Part shown: positions 48,395-60,375 of the stretch, one piece after another
Numbering within the stretch: position 1 is the stretch's first letter
Layout: every line of letters begins with the position of its first letter
From: Isoetes taiwanensis
Taxonomy: Eukaryota; Streptophyta; Lycopodiopsida; Isoetales; Isoetaceae
Direction: 5' to 3'
DNA length: 64,000 bases
Assembly (NCBI GenBank): GCA_021234155.1
Contig: JAJEKV010000028.1
Span: forward strand, 3,246,567 to 3,310,566
Notes under the pieces: model-generated
Database searches by the model: none
What the model was told of the DNA's origin: nothing
Seen by the model: the letters and a program-made list of their open reading frames with translations, nothing else
Position numbers and translations under genes: made by a program

Positions 48395-50590
48395 CATATA
48401 AATCATATAACTAGGAAAAACGATTCCAACATCACCACTGGTAAGCATACGGAAAAAGGTTAGATCAAACAATGAGCATTCTAGAGGAAACGGAAACTAA
48501 TCGACGCAAATAACCTCTACGTTAGAGATCATGCCTAATGCCAATAATTTGGATATGTGCAATTCAGAAAGAACAAGGGATGATGGGGCAGATAATGGTG
48601 TTAATATAGTTGTAACACCGACAAGAAACATACAAAAAACCCAACGGCGTTGGCGGCTAGCTGGGGTTTTAACGATTGCAGCTTGGTATGATTCTGGTCA
48701 TCTTTTGTCATGGGAGGCTTTTCAGATGAGATTTCTGTTATACAGATGGGATCGGCAAATCTGGGCTAGGGAGGCTGATTTTTTGCCATCCAGTGTGTAA
48801 CAACCACAGGCTGATGTGCCTATTTGGATATGGGATGCACGTCTTAAGCCAGAAAAGTTTGTTTCTTCCACGTACATGCTGCTTTTAGATTGTGAGCCTC
48901 TTCCCCCATCCCAGCACTGGCATCTTCAGGTTCCTCAACCACGGTGGAAAAGTGTTTGGATGTGGACATGGGATAAATTGCTCCACCCTAAAGCGTCAGC
49001 GCTGCGATGGCAAATTCTCCATAGATGTGTTCGAGTGAATGTCTTGGTTCACAAGATGAACCCTAGAGTCTCAGATTGTTGCCCTCTCTGTGGCTGTGGA
49101 AACTATTGAACACTGCTTCTTCTTGTGCGATCATCTACGGCTTGCTTGGGCGTGGTTATTCACTCTTTTCAGTGTGTCTCTCACTAGCCAGGAGATCCTA
49201 CTTGCACTTTATCCCCCTGTTTGGCCTAACTTGCGAAAGCGGGCATTTCATCTTGCTTCTAGTTGGATTTTGTGGTCTATCTGGCAGAGGCGACGTTTGT
49301 GTATTTTTCAAGGTGCACACATCTCTGATCAGTAGCTTCTCCGTTGTGCTCAGCAGAAGATCACTAAAGCTTATCGTTTCTCATCTCTAGCTGATGATAA
49401 AAAAGAGATAATTTGGCAGACGTATTTACAGTGTTCTTCTTATGCATAGACGGGTGTTTTTGCCTAGTTGGGTCAGCCTATCCACTAGGGTTTTATTCCT
49501 GTCTGTGCATTGTGTATTGCGCCTTTGTTCTTGTCAATAAAAAGCGTCTCACGTCCTTAAAAAAAAAAATACAAAAAAATATATATATAAAAAAGATAGA
49601 TGGACTACATATAGCAAATATTAGTGCAACATGGACCAAACATATCATATACGTATAACAAATACTGATGCAACATAAAATATAAAATAGACTAAGACCA
49701 ACCATTATCCATGTCAAGCGTAATATATACATGCTCGATATAACACGCTTGCCAAACCATGAGAATGCTCATGTATAACCCCATGCTAGACATCATCCGC
49801 AATACTCATAACTTGAATATGTACATGTCCACTATAGATTATAGTTCTCATGAGAAAGCACCCAATTTTGGAGCTCTAAAAACATGCATTATGTAAAAAT
49901 GCGAAATGCATGAAGTTAGGATACCAAACTGTATAAAACTAGGGAAAAAGGGGTCCAATATCACTGCTGCTAAAAAGATTATTTTAAGCAATGTGAGCAC
50001 TCTGGAAGAAAAATGGACTAAACTACGAAAAACAACCTCCGCATCTAATATCATGCCTAAAGCCTATAACATAGGATCCATGCAAGTCTACCACAAGATA
50101 ACATTTCCATGAGAAAAACAAGCGATAAAAGAATTGAGGGGCACATTGTTGTTCAAGAAAAGCATGCAAAGTGTCAATGCACTATCTATAACACATATAA
50201 ATGCATCATGAACTAAACATATCACACTCATATAACAAATACTTATGCACATGACATAGAAAGCGGCCATTCATATCATAATATACATGCTCAAAATAGT
50301 ACGCCCGACAAACCATAAAAAAAACCAATCATGCATAACCCCACGCTCGACGTTATGCCTAAAGTGCATAACCTACATGTCTACCATAAGTTATAGTGAG
50401 AAAACAAGCAATTTGGAGCTTTACAAATATGCATCATGCCAAAACTCGAAATATAGAAAAATAGAAAATCAAACCATATAGAACTAGGGAAAAAAGAACA
50501 ACATCACTGCTGCTAAATGAAAAAGGTAATGAACACTCTGGCAAAAAAACGAACTAATCTAAGAAAATAACACGAACAAGAACCACGTAT
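48395..50590. repeat. Diverged tandem repeats of about 540-580 bases, interrupted by a LINE
   Basis: Copies at about 49600-50105 and 50106-50590 share ordered blocks: AAACATATCA, ATAACAAATACT, TATACATGCTC, CATAACCCCA(T/C)GCT, ATTT(T)GGAGCT, ACTAGGGAAAAA, TCACTGCTGCTAAA and ACTCTGG(A/C)A. A partial copy (48395-48545) shows ACTAGGAAAAACG, ATCACCACTGGTAA and ATCATGCCTAA. The LINE at 48600-49573 separates it from the others. Confidence 0.75.
48600..49573 (+). mobile_element. 5'-truncated LINE, 3' end with zinc-binding RT domain
   Basis: Broken frames encode the C-terminal end of a plant non-LTR polyprotein: WKSVWMWTWDKLLHPKASAL, RWQILHRCVRVNVLV then VSDCCPLCGC, with VETIEHCFFLCDHLRLAWAW after a one-base shift. 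This is the zf-RVT pattern C-P-x-C...E-x-x-x-H-x-x-x-x-C. It ends with AATAAAAAGCG and a poly-A tail at 49559-49573. The sequence differs from the two related LINEs elsewhere in the window, so it is another family. Confidence 0.8.
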
Positions 50591-52359
50591 TGTGAGAATC
50601 TAAAATGAACGTGGAAGGAGGGAGGCATCCGTCAAACTCAAACCAGTAAACCAACAAGATGAATCAAGTATTATACAAGCCCAAACCGACAAACCCAAAA
50701 GCAAACCACGAAAAATACACGCAACAAGAAAAGAAAACATATCAAACTAGACCTAGAGAAGCCCACCACAAACAACAGACTAACATCCATAAAAACAGAT
50801 ATAATCAAGCAAATAAGCTAAGAGGCCAAAGCCAAACATGGTCTAAGGGTAAAAAGAATCGACAAAATCCATGTGCATGGCAAAGTGGAAAAAGGGGAAG
50901 AATATATTGATGGCTATAGTAAAAGAAAGAAGGAAAATCAAATGAAAATAGGCAACAAACATAAATACATATTCATGGGAATGAGAAATAATGCATGATC
51001 ATTATCTTAGCACTTTCCAAAGCTGATACAAAACATAAAAACCAACAACCTACATCATGCAAAACGCAAAAGATAAGTGGAGGAAAAAAGAACCTGGATC
51101 ACGAAGAAAGCTGCACCCATCTGAAAATCAAGTCATTGTCAAGCTCTATCGGAATCGCACTTCTTGAAATCTGGATCACGAAGAAAGCTGTGCCCATTAT
51201 GTTTGACAAAATCCTTTGGTCATGTCTCTTGTCTAGAGTATCGGATTCGCACAATTCTTGGATGATTGGAAAGCCTATCTAGATAGCTCTCTGAAAATGT
51301 AAGATTGGAGTATATTGGATATCAGAAAGGCTATGAAAAGGGCAGATCCACGATTTTAGCCAAAAAGAGCTTGGCAAAATGCTTTTTCCGGTATCTCCCT
51401 CCCAGAATATCGGATTCAGGCAATTTTTGGAGAGATAGAAAGTTTATCTAGAGAGCTAAAATCGAACAGCCAGAACAAAGCTTGGCAAAAAGTTTTTTCA
51501 CATATCTCCCTCCTAGAATATCGGATTCAAGCGATTTTTGAATGGTTGAAAAGCTTATTGAATGAACTTTCTAATATCAACTATGGTTGGAGGAAAAGAC
51601 CTGCGAAAAAATCTGATTGAAAATTTCGGCCTGATTCAGGGGAAAAAAGCATCGGGAAACAGATTTGATGCTCAAAAACAGAAGGCAATAAAGCAGAGAG
51701 GATATAACTAGGAAAATTAAGAATAAACTACGGGTAAGCAGAAAAGAAGCTGACACCAAGAATCAAAGATCCAGCTTAGAAAGAACGCAGATGAGAACTG
51801 AATGAAGTGGTGTTCCATTGAGCTGAATGAATGAGTACAATGATACATAGGGGTATCCAATGATGAACCCCAAAATGAGTAAGAAACAATAGTATCCCCA
51901 ATTGTCTAGTCAAATCCGAGGTAACATAGTGAGGCTAGGCCCCAGTAGAATGTCAAGACAAAAGAAAGCCAAAAGATCGCAGCCACTCGTCGAAGCTGCA
52001 CCCCAACAAGTCTTACTAGGTCTCCATCACAATATTACATGCACCCACCTTGGCAACCATCCAAGCTGCAACTCAAAACATGTCTCGCTAAGGTTTCCAC
52101 ACCAACTCCATGCGCCGACCTTGGCCACTCGTAAAAAAAAAAAAAAACAACTCCACCCGCTATAGTGAGATCAGAGATAAAAATTGGCCAGCTTGGCAAG
52201 ACACGCCACTCCATGAGGATTAGTGAGGCCAGAGCTCCAAAAACTACAAAAATCACGCCAATAGTCGAATATGTAAGGGTTATGAGCTACCCCACGGGCC
52301 AAGTGTCAGGAGACTATAAAACAGGGCCAACAATACAAGAATTATAGTATCGAAAAAGA
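50591..52359. other. A-rich non-coding stretch with a short tandem repeat
   Basis: There are no genes. It includes the roughly 115-base repeat at 51150-51580, listed separately. The Lys/Asn/Gln-rich ORFs are products of base bias. Confidence 0.5.
51150..51580. repeat. Three diverged copies of an about 110-130-base repeat
   Basis: Each copy has (A/G)T(A/C)TC(T/C)...TAGA(G/A)TATCGGATTC followed by A(C/T)AATTTTTGG or GCGATTTTTG, then A(A)AG...TATCTAGA. Copies centre on about 51240, 51410 and 51525. This kind of block is common in the non-coding parts of plant LTR elements. Confidence 0.7.
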
Positions 52360-52830
52360 GAAATGATCCATGAGGATCCCCAGAAGGCCCCGGGCTACAT
52401 CGAGATTGGGAGTACAAGAATCACAACATCAGTATGGAGAAACAAACCACGAGGATCCCCGGAAACCACGAGGCTATGCCGAGATCAAGAATTCCAATAT
52501 CGATATACAGGCTCACCGAGGGGGGCTTCCTCTTGGTGCCCTCCAGGAGCGACAAGTGCTACGTTGGGAAAAAAATGCAGGGGCCCATTGGCCAACTGGA
52601 AATCAATCTGATAGTAATCAGATAGTTAATAGCTAACACAAGCGACCAAGCACAATAGCACAATATCAAAAATTGAAAAGATGATCCATGAGGATCTTCG
52701 GAAGCCACGGGGCTATGCCGAGATAGGAAAATATAGGCTTAACCCAGGGGGGCTTCCCCTTGGTGCCCTCCAGAGTGCCATGTGCTACGCTGGAAAAAAT
52801 GCAAAAGCCCATTGGCCAACACTAAACGAA
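52360..52830. repeat. Tandem repeats around GATCCATGAGGATC
   Basis: Copies start at about 52366, 52448 and 52682 with ATCC(A/C)(T/C)GAGGATC. The longer ones continue with GGGGGGCTTCC(T/C)CTTGGTGCC and GCCCATTGGCCAAC. Units are about 80 to 240 bases and uneven in length. No protein is supported. Confidence 0.75.
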
Positions 52831-54646
52831 AAAGTGAACCTATATACAGAACAAGAGGTGGGAGGGGGGAAGGGGGGAGGGGACTCTGTACAACAACAAG
52901 ATTCACCTAGGAAATGCCGACCAGGAATGCAGGAAGGTACAAAGCTTTTATGGGAGAAAGAGCCAAAGAAAGCCTGTGTTATAGCAAGCTTGTGCCAAAG
53001 AAAGCCTAGGTCCGAAAGGAGAGCTGACGCCAAAACTGGTGTCCCTTTCCCTAGAATGATGGTTCTCTTCTATATAAAAAGAGAACCATAGCATTCTAGC
53101 GAAAGGTGCTTATGCACAAATGTCATCATCCAACACAAAGAGGAAGCTACCTCAAACTTCATCATAGACCGAGGCCACGAGAGACCGTCAAGCGTACCTC
53201 AATGCCAGGAAAAAAGTAACGAGCATGAGACGAGGTGGGATGCCAATACAAGTAGTGAGGAAAGGGCCCCAAAAAACCGTGGGACAACTGGAATGCATAA
53301 AGCAAAGAAATCAAAACTGTAGAAACAACGTACCAACAAATTACAGAGAATGCCTCACGACAAGACGCTACGAAAGCAAGAACAAACAATACCTAACCTA
53401 AAAACAAATAGAGCAACAACAAATATCAAGGACTAAAATTCAAGAACGTATACCCACATGCAAAACAGATCTAAACGAACTTTCTTATGTAGAAACAATA
53501 TAATTAACGATGGGGACCTTGAGACTCAAGAACAATCTAGAGGACTGGACCAAAGAACCCATTATGGTAAGAGAAGGATGGAGACTAAAACAAAGAATCC
53601 AAGGACTTAAAGGGTACTACAATGCGACATCGTCGGAAGAAGCAGAGTTAAGAGAACAACTCGATGAACAACTTGTTGACCGTTTGGGACCACCCTCAAA
53701 GGGGAACAGAAGAACGGGTGAGAGGGCACAATGGAGGTGGTACTTGTAAGATGGAGGTCTGAGGTGGTGGAACGAGCGAAAACGAAGTGGCAGATAGGGA
53801 CAAATGATTGCTAGCAAAAGAAGGGGTTAGCAGGGCTATTGTCAAGCCAAGGTAAATGATAGCCAAATTGCTTCCAACGTAGCACTTGTGGAGAGGAAAA
53901 AAAGGACTGCCAAAAAAGCAAGGCAGGGGGGGCGATTGAGAATGCAGGTAGACTATGCAACAGAGTCAGTGAGGATGGGGCAATGTTAAGATGAGGAATC
54001 CATGAAAAAAATAGAGTGCACTCTGAAACGAGAATAAAACCATATAAGAATGCAAGACAATCGAAAACAGGAACCACTATAACATGCACAAATGCAAAAT
54101 GATGCAACGACATTTGGAAATTCAAAATGCAGGCTGAAAAGAAGAATGTCGTGTGAACATCATACAAGACGAACACCAAACAAACTCTTTTCCACTTATG
54201 TGAAGAAATAAAGTCACTCGTGGGAGCATGACGGAAACAATGTACAGAGTAAGAGAAAAAAGGACTCTACCTCAAAAGGACTGGGGCAAACGAGAACCAC
54301 TAGGAGAATAGGGCAAAACAGACCAAATGGAGGAAAGCGCAAATTTGGTTGACGCGGGTAATCCAGCAACTAAGACCAATAAGAATAAAAATGGCTAAGC
54401 AAGGTGGATGAAACAACTGGAGTCAACATAATAAAATGACATGATAATTGGACACTATCAGGGCAAAAAAGAACTACGACGAGTCAAGAGGCGGACAAAG
54501 GAGGGAGCAAGATAATAGAAGAGCAAAGACATTTCAAGGTTAAAATGAATGAATAAAGAGGAAAGGGACAAAACGCAAGATGAAAAAGAAGAGGAATAGA
54601 AGATTATAATGAAATGGATGGAATACGGGATCAGGAATAGAGGAAT
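52831..54646. other. Purine-rich non-coding block
   Basis: Composition resembles 46800-48394: plus-strand A/G runs and minus-strand hydrophobic shadow ORFs. No gene is recognised. It ends at the LINE insertion site. Confidence 0.5.
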
Positions 54647-54659
54647 AGAGCAAATTGGG
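54647..54659. repeat. LINE target-site duplication, left copy
   Basis: AGAGCAAATTGGG here is repeated exactly at 60363-60375, just after the LINE poly-A tail. This defines the insertion limits of the LINE at 54660-60362. Confidence 0.9.
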
Positions 54660-54810
54660 TCATTATTTTCTCTTATCTGGTGTCAGTGTTTGGCGTGCTT
54701 GGGCTCCTTGGAAAGCTTGCTCCGAGCTCTTTCCGCAGGTATATAGCATCAGCTGTTTTACATGTGGCTTGCTGCCTCAAACAGCTGATTTCCAGACTAG
54801 TTCGGATGTC

Positions 54811-56337
54811 ATGGCTCCTGCCAGACAGGCTGATGGGGGATCGTTTGAGCCTCATGGCTTGGGGCTGAAGCCAAGGGAGATGGCGAGGAGAAAGAATCCT
54901 CCAGTAAAGGGGAAGGGCGCGGGTCTCGACATGCATAAAGAGGCGCGGCCTGTAGGAAGTGGTGTGCAATTGGTGGCAGAGATGAGGGAGCTCTTGGAAT
55001 CCCCTTTGGTTGAGAGGTATGTGGATTGCTCTTCCTCTCAATATAATTCTGAGACCCCAGTAGATTGTGTTTTGGAGACTCCGGTCTTGATTCCATCAAG
55101 CATGCCCCCTTTGGAAACTGGATCTGTGATGCCCTCTTCCCCTATGCTTGGGAAGGGATCACTTGCTGGTGATGCGCCCTCTTCTAGGGTGCATGTAGCT
55201 GATGTGCCTCCTGGGGTGCCCCTGGATACCTCTCAGGGTGCCAGGGCGGCAGCCCCAACTCCTGTGCGCCCGGCCTGGCGGAGTAATGACACTGTTGCTC
55301 GCATCACTCGGCCGGGGTTTTCAGATTGGATCAAGTGCAAGGCTCCGGAGTGTAGGACTGCCCGTGTTCAAGAGGCTCTGAAATTTGTGGAGGATCATCA
55401 CTCTGTTGACCTGCAGGCAGCTCTTCCAGGGACTCCATGGATAGATATTGATCATACCAGGCATGTTCAGACCATTGAGAATCTAGTCTCATTTGCGGTA
55501 TTGGGCTACTTCACGGGTTACATATTGGACACGAGGAGGTTTAGCTCTTGGCTTGCTGGTCATCTGAGGCGGATTGATTTGCCCAGGTATCAGTCTCTGA
55601 AATTCCTACCAAATAATTTCTTCATAATCATGTTTGAGGCTGAATCTTCCATGCGGCAATTGGTTAGTCGGGGGGTGGATACTTTGGGTGATTCATATGT
55701 GTTGTATCAGTATTATATTCCAGCAATATCCACTAGTTCTTTGACAGCGGTTAAAATCCCATGTTGGTTCCAGATTCAGGATCTTCCTCCTGATCTGATG
55801 GTGCCTGATTTCTTAGTTTCTATGGCTAATGGCCTAGGTGTATATTTGGCTCATTCTATTGTGCAGGTCCCCAAGATCTGTGTTGCTCTGCCTGCTTTGC
55901 AGCCTGTGCCCACTTCTCTTCCAGTACATAGTGGTCCCTGGCATTTTCTCTTCCGATTGAAGCTTTTGAATGGCTCTGAGATTCGGCGGATGTTTCCATC
56001 TATTGTGTTGCCATCTGACCCTGTTAATGATCCTGCTGGTGCTTGTGATGTGGTAGGGGTTGCGGGTGCTTGTGCAGGGGCCCGGAATTCCTCTGTTCCT
56101 GAGGCAACAAGCGGAGGACTCCGTGATGCAGTGCATGGAGTTGGACGAGGTGGTGGTGTGGTTGGGAGAGGTGGTGTGGGACGAGGCCGGGGCAGGCTTG
56201 CTGCTGGCCGCCCATTGGATGGCGGGGCTAGGGGACGTGGTGGCTCAGAGGAGGGCTCAGATGATGATTTGGTTGTGGCTAGGTCTGAGGACAGGGCTGT
56301 GGGAGGGGCTGATGATCCTGCTGGGATGTCCCGGTAG
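54811..56337 (+). CDS. LINE ORF1 protein, RNA-binding type
   Basis: From the ATG at 54811 (M-A-P-A-R-Q-A-D-G) there are 508 codons. The first 200 residues are Pro/Ser-rich and disordered. A DUF4283-like part follows (about residues 200-400) with PNNFFIIMFEAESSMRQLV and VKIPCWFQIQDLPPDLM. The C-terminus is rich in Gly and Arg (GRGGGVVGRGGVGRGRGRL). No C-C-H-C knuckle is seen. The frame ends at 56337, but an adjacent frame continues from about 56340 to 56579 (EVAGAARLEVETSV) and ends in ATGA overlapping the ORF2 start, so one frameshift probably shortened ORF1. Confidence 0.8.
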   Translation: MAPARQADGGSFEPHGLGLKPREMARRKNPPVKGKGAGLDMHKEARPVGSGVQLVAEMRELLESPLVERYVDCSSSQYNSETPVDCVLETPVLIPSSMPPLETGSVMPSSPMLGKGSLAGDAPSSRVHVADVPPGVPLDTSQGARAAAPTPVRPAWRSNDTVARITRPGFSDWIKCKAPECRTARVQEALKFVEDHHSVDLQAALPGTPWIDIDHTRHVQTIENLVSFAVLGYFTGYILDTRRFSSWLAGHLRRIDLPRYQSLKFLPNNFFIIMFEAESSMRQLVSRGVDTLGDSYVLYQYYIPAISTSSLTAVKIPCWFQIQDLPPDLMVPDFLVSMANGLGVYLAHSIVQVPKICVALPALQPVPTSLPVHSGPWHFLFRLKLLNGSEIRRMFPSIVLPSDPVNDPAGACDVVGVAGACAGARNSSVPEATSGGLRDAVHGVGRGGGVVGRGGVGRGRGRLAAGRPLDGGARGRGGSEEGSDDDLVVARSEDRAVGGADDPAGMSR

Positions 56338-56575
56338 CGGTATATGCTGAGCATGAGGTGGCTGGAGCAGCCCGGTTGGAGGTAGAGACTAGTGTGGCCC
56401 ATGACTCTATGGAGGTGCCTGGGGGACTTTCAACACGTGTTGGAAGTGGAGTGTCACATAGAGCGTCTGTGGGTCACTTTGCTATGATTAATTCTCTGGC
56501 TCTAGATGATGACTCTGTGGAGTTGGCTGATGGCCTGGTGGGTAGGCATGTGGGGCTTGACACTTCTCCTCAGGG

Positions 56576-59500
56576 ATGAATAGGTCGATCCTCAGTTGGA
56601 ATGTGCGGGGGGTGCGATCCTCTAGTAGTAAGAGGGCCCGTGTTTCTTTGGCACTTCGGCAGTTGCGTCCTGATATTGTTTGCATTCAGGAGCATAAGTG
56701 TCACAGGGGTAATATGTCCAAGCTCATGAATATGGCTGGTAGGCAGTTTGTCTCTATTGCTTCTTCTTCTGGGCGGCTAATGGGGGTACTCTTATTGCTT
56801 GGAGGATGGATGTGCAGGTCACATACTCTGCAGCAGACAGGTTTGGTCGGTGGATGGGCAATAATTAAGTGGTTGGAGGGAGGGCACGAGTGGGGGATTG
56901 TTAATGTTTATGCCCCTAATCAGCCTTCTCAGCGGGGTGCTTTATGGGCCATAGTCCGGAATAAGTTGCGAGCCCTTGGTAGGTTGCAGGTGGTTGCTGC
57001 TATTAGGTTCAATATGGTAGGGAACTTCAATATGGTAGAACCCCATGGGTTTGAGAGGATCGCTTTGGTTTGCAGGATTTGGCCTTGGTTGAGGTCCCTG
57101 GGGACTTGTCTTTCACCTATTGTAATAGGCAGATTGGTGCGGGCCGGGCATATGCGAGGCATAACCGGTGCTATGCTTCCCCATGCGCACTGGATGGTGT
57201 GCCCTCTTTGCGCCGGAGTAACATTCTGTCTACCTCCCCTCGGCCCACTAGGACGATGTTCCGTTTGAACACCCGGCTTCTGGCTGATGCGGATTTCTCG
57301 GCCCAGTGCCAGGAGTTGTGGCTTGATACCTTTTCATCTCACGAAGGGTATATCGGTATGATGATGCTGCGTTGGCGGGGTGAAGCGTTTTGCCAAGGTC
57401 TTTGGTAGGCAGCGTGTGTAGCAGGAGCGGCAGGAGTTGCATGGTCTCTATCAGGAGTTGGAGAAGCGTTAGGGAGAATGCAGTTTTGCAGCGTATTGGT
57501 GCTCTGGAGCAGGTTAAAGTGCAGGAGGCGCGTGTGAAGGCGCCCTTACCGGTTGAAGGAGGGGACACAAGTTAATTCGGTGTTCTTGAGCGGCTAAGCG
57601 TGGCGATATCACGGCATCTATGGCGTCCCTTGCTTTGCACGATGGCGGACTTTGGAGGATCCCGCTGATTTGTAGCGGTATGTGCATGCTCATTTCTCGG
57701 GGTTTTTTGCACGATTGCACTCTTCCCTATGGCGAGGAGATCACGGGGAGCTTGTTTTGGGGTCATTCGCCATCTATTACGCCTCACCAGCGTGAGAGCT
57801 TGGAAGCGGGGAGCTCTCCGAGAGGGATTTAAGCGGAGGCATGTATGTGCATGGCCAAGGATAAATGTCACAGGTTGGATGGCATCCTGTGGAGTTCTTT
57901 CGGACTTATTGGGAGTGGGCTGGTGAGTGCATTGTGCACCGGTGTATCTTGAGTTGTTGCGGTCTTCTCAAATGGATAGGATCTTGAATCGCATGCATTT
58001 CCACGATTCCTAAGGTTAAGCAGCCTTCTACCATTAATGATTGGAGTCCTATCTTCTTGTTATCCTCTGTGTACAAGATTATTAAAAGCCAGGCGAGAGA
58101 AGTTGAAGCCGGTGTTGACTTCTTCCATTAGTAAGATCACGATGCGGGTTTGTTTTACGGGAGGAACATTTTGGCTAATGTTGCCCACGACTTATGAGGG
58201 CCTTTATTGGGCGGAGAGAACGAGTCAAGGCATTGCCTATCTTAAGCTTGACTTTGCCAAAGCTTACGATAGTGTCCGTTAGGAGTTCTTATGCGCCATG
58301 ATGTTAGCATTGGGCTGTGGTCCACGCTTTACTGAGGCGATCATGAAGCTACATAGGTCGGCCGCAGACTCGGTGGTGTGCGGGGTGAACCCTCTGCCTT
58401 TTCTCCTTAGGCGGAGGGGTGCGTCGAGGTGCCCTTTGGCGCCGTTTTTGTTCTGATTGTGGCGGAGGCCTGTCTCGATTGTTTTTAGGCTGCGGTGGAG
58501 GAGGAGGTGGTGGATGGGCTTGGATCACGGGATGGTAGCCAATGAGTTATTAACCGGTTCGCCCGATGACACTTTCCTCTTCTTGGTGGCGGAAGAGAGG
58601 AATGCGTGGAATGTGAAGGGTTTGCTTTGGATACTTTCTCCTTGGCCTCGGGCATTCTTCTGAATTGGGGTAAATGCTCCGCATTATAGGCTCAGCTGAC
58701 TCCGCCTCCCCCTTGTTTGGCTCTATTCCTTGGAAGGTGCTTCCGGTAATGTGTGTACTAAGGCTGTTGGGTATTCCCTTTGGAGGGATGTTTCCACAGG
58801 GGAGGGTGTGGGATGAGATTTTGCGGGGTTGCGAAACACCTCAATTGGTGGAAGGGTAGCAAGTTGTTCATGGCGGGTAGGATCACTATTGCCAAGTCGG
58901 TGCTTTGTAGCACTCATGTGTATCAGGCATCTGCGATGTTAGCTCCTGAGGGTAAGCTACAGGCTTTGGGTAAGATTGTTCGAAATTTTGTGTGGGGCGG
59001 GGATGATGAAGGGGCGGTTATTAAAGTTGGCTTGGTGGAAGTGCCTCCGCCCCCGGGAGGATGGGGGCTTGGCTATTCTGGATTTGGCGCTGCATAGTAA
59101 GATGTTGGTCTCCAAGTTTGTTTGGAACACTCTGCAGGATGGAGCATCTTCTCACAGTGCTTGGCCCAGCTGTTGTTCGATCTCTTAGCCATTGTGTGGC
59201 ATTTGGGGCCTTGTCACATGCATGTGGAGTTGCACAGGCCTTTGTTGTATGGTCTCCGGCCTTTCCCACATGCATTCCCTTTTCTCACGGGCGTGTTGCG
59301 GGATGCCTCAGTTTATCACCACTCTTCTCCTTTCTTGTGGGTTCCTCTACCCCCTGCGCACTTGCCCTTGGCTGCCCTTTGTGCATGCTTGGGCCTTGAG
59401 CTTCGTTGGATCTGCGAGCTCTTTGTGCTCACCTTGGAGGATTGGTATTGGAGGTGGTAAGCTAGCCGTGGGAGTTCTTTTTAGTGGCTTTAAGCCTAAG

Positions 59501-60220
59501 GGGCGATGGCGAGGCTATCACGGGAACAAGTGGCGGGGAGTATTCGCTACACATACCTATAGTCCCTCGGGGATGATGTAATGGTCATCCGGGAGGTTGT
59601 GTCTTCTTGTTTTGTGCGGTCTTGTTACGGTCTTTGGCTATTCATGACACTCTGCCCCTTCGGGCAAGTGGTCTCTGCGGCTTCCGGGTTCTCGATGGCT
59701 TCGGTTTGGGCGTGGACATGGAGCTCACTTCCCCCCCGGAAGGTTAGGGGAATGCTACGTGGCGGGTGGTGCAATCTGGCGTCGGGGGTGAATGCCCTTG
59801 TGAGTCGGTTTAGGCGGGTGTGAGCCCTCTCGCCCTTGTTGTGGCCTTCATCATGAGGCGTGGAGCATTATGCGGTTTTATGCCCTCACTTGCGGCTTTG
59901 CACAGGATTGGGTCGGGGCTGTTTCAGGTGAGATTGACTAGCCAGCGTTCTTTGCTTCCGTGTATCCTGGTGCTTGGCCGCTCTTGCGACAGCAAGCCTT
60001 GCATCTGTGCATGGCTTGGTTGTGTGGCTGATTTGGAAGCGGCGGCGATTGTGGATCTTTCCGGGGATTCAGCAGCCTGCAGCCTCTCTGATTCCTCGAC
60101 TCAGGTACAAGCTATTTCAAAGCTTTCTGGTGTTCCCGGGATTAGTAGAGCGGAAGTTTGCCATTTGGCGGGACTTCTTGGGTGTTGTAGATGGTGATGG
60201 TCAGTTCGTACAGCAGTAGG
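56576..60220 (+). pseudogene. LINE ORF2: endonuclease, reverse transcriptase, zinc-binding tail (broken)
   Basis: The start codon overlaps the previous frame's stop (ATGA). The endonuclease part shows SILSWNVRGVRSSSSKRAR, DIVCIQEHKC and GIVNVYAPNQPSQRGALW, with two compensating frame changes near 56780-56870. The RT shows LLKARREKLKPVLTSSISK and LKLDFAKAYDSVR, followed by a stop. The F-A-D-D motif at about 58560 reads TTCGCCCGATGAC, a one-base insertion. The zinc-binding end (about 59700-60100) resembles copy 1. More than ten breaks rule out an active enzyme. Confidence 0.85.
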
Positions 60221-60362
60221 GTTGCAGTTTTTCTGTGAGTTTGTTGTGGAGTGTCGAGGTATCACTGTCTCTTTGAGGCAGTTCTCCTTCCTCCTCACTT
60301 GCTTTGTAACATTACCATTCTTTTAATATATTGATGACATAGTTCTTCAAAAAAAAAAAAGA

Positions 60363-60375
60363 AGAGCAAATTGGG
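60363..60375. repeat. LINE target-site duplication, right copy
   Basis: AGAGCAAATTGGG directly after the poly-A tail equals 54647-54659. Confidence 0.9.

Larger units (their letters stand above)
54660..60362 (+). mobile_element. Full-length LINE (copy 2) with target-site duplication
   Basis: A 5.7-kb non-LTR element flanked by a 13-base direct repeat and ending in poly-A (60349-60360). It holds a 150-base 5' UTR, ORF1, an ORF2 with endonuclease, RT and zinc-binding regions, and a 3' UTR ending as in copy 1. ORF1 is intact, while ORF2 carries many frameshifts. It is the full-length relative of the 5'-truncated copy inside the gypsy element. Confidence 0.9.
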
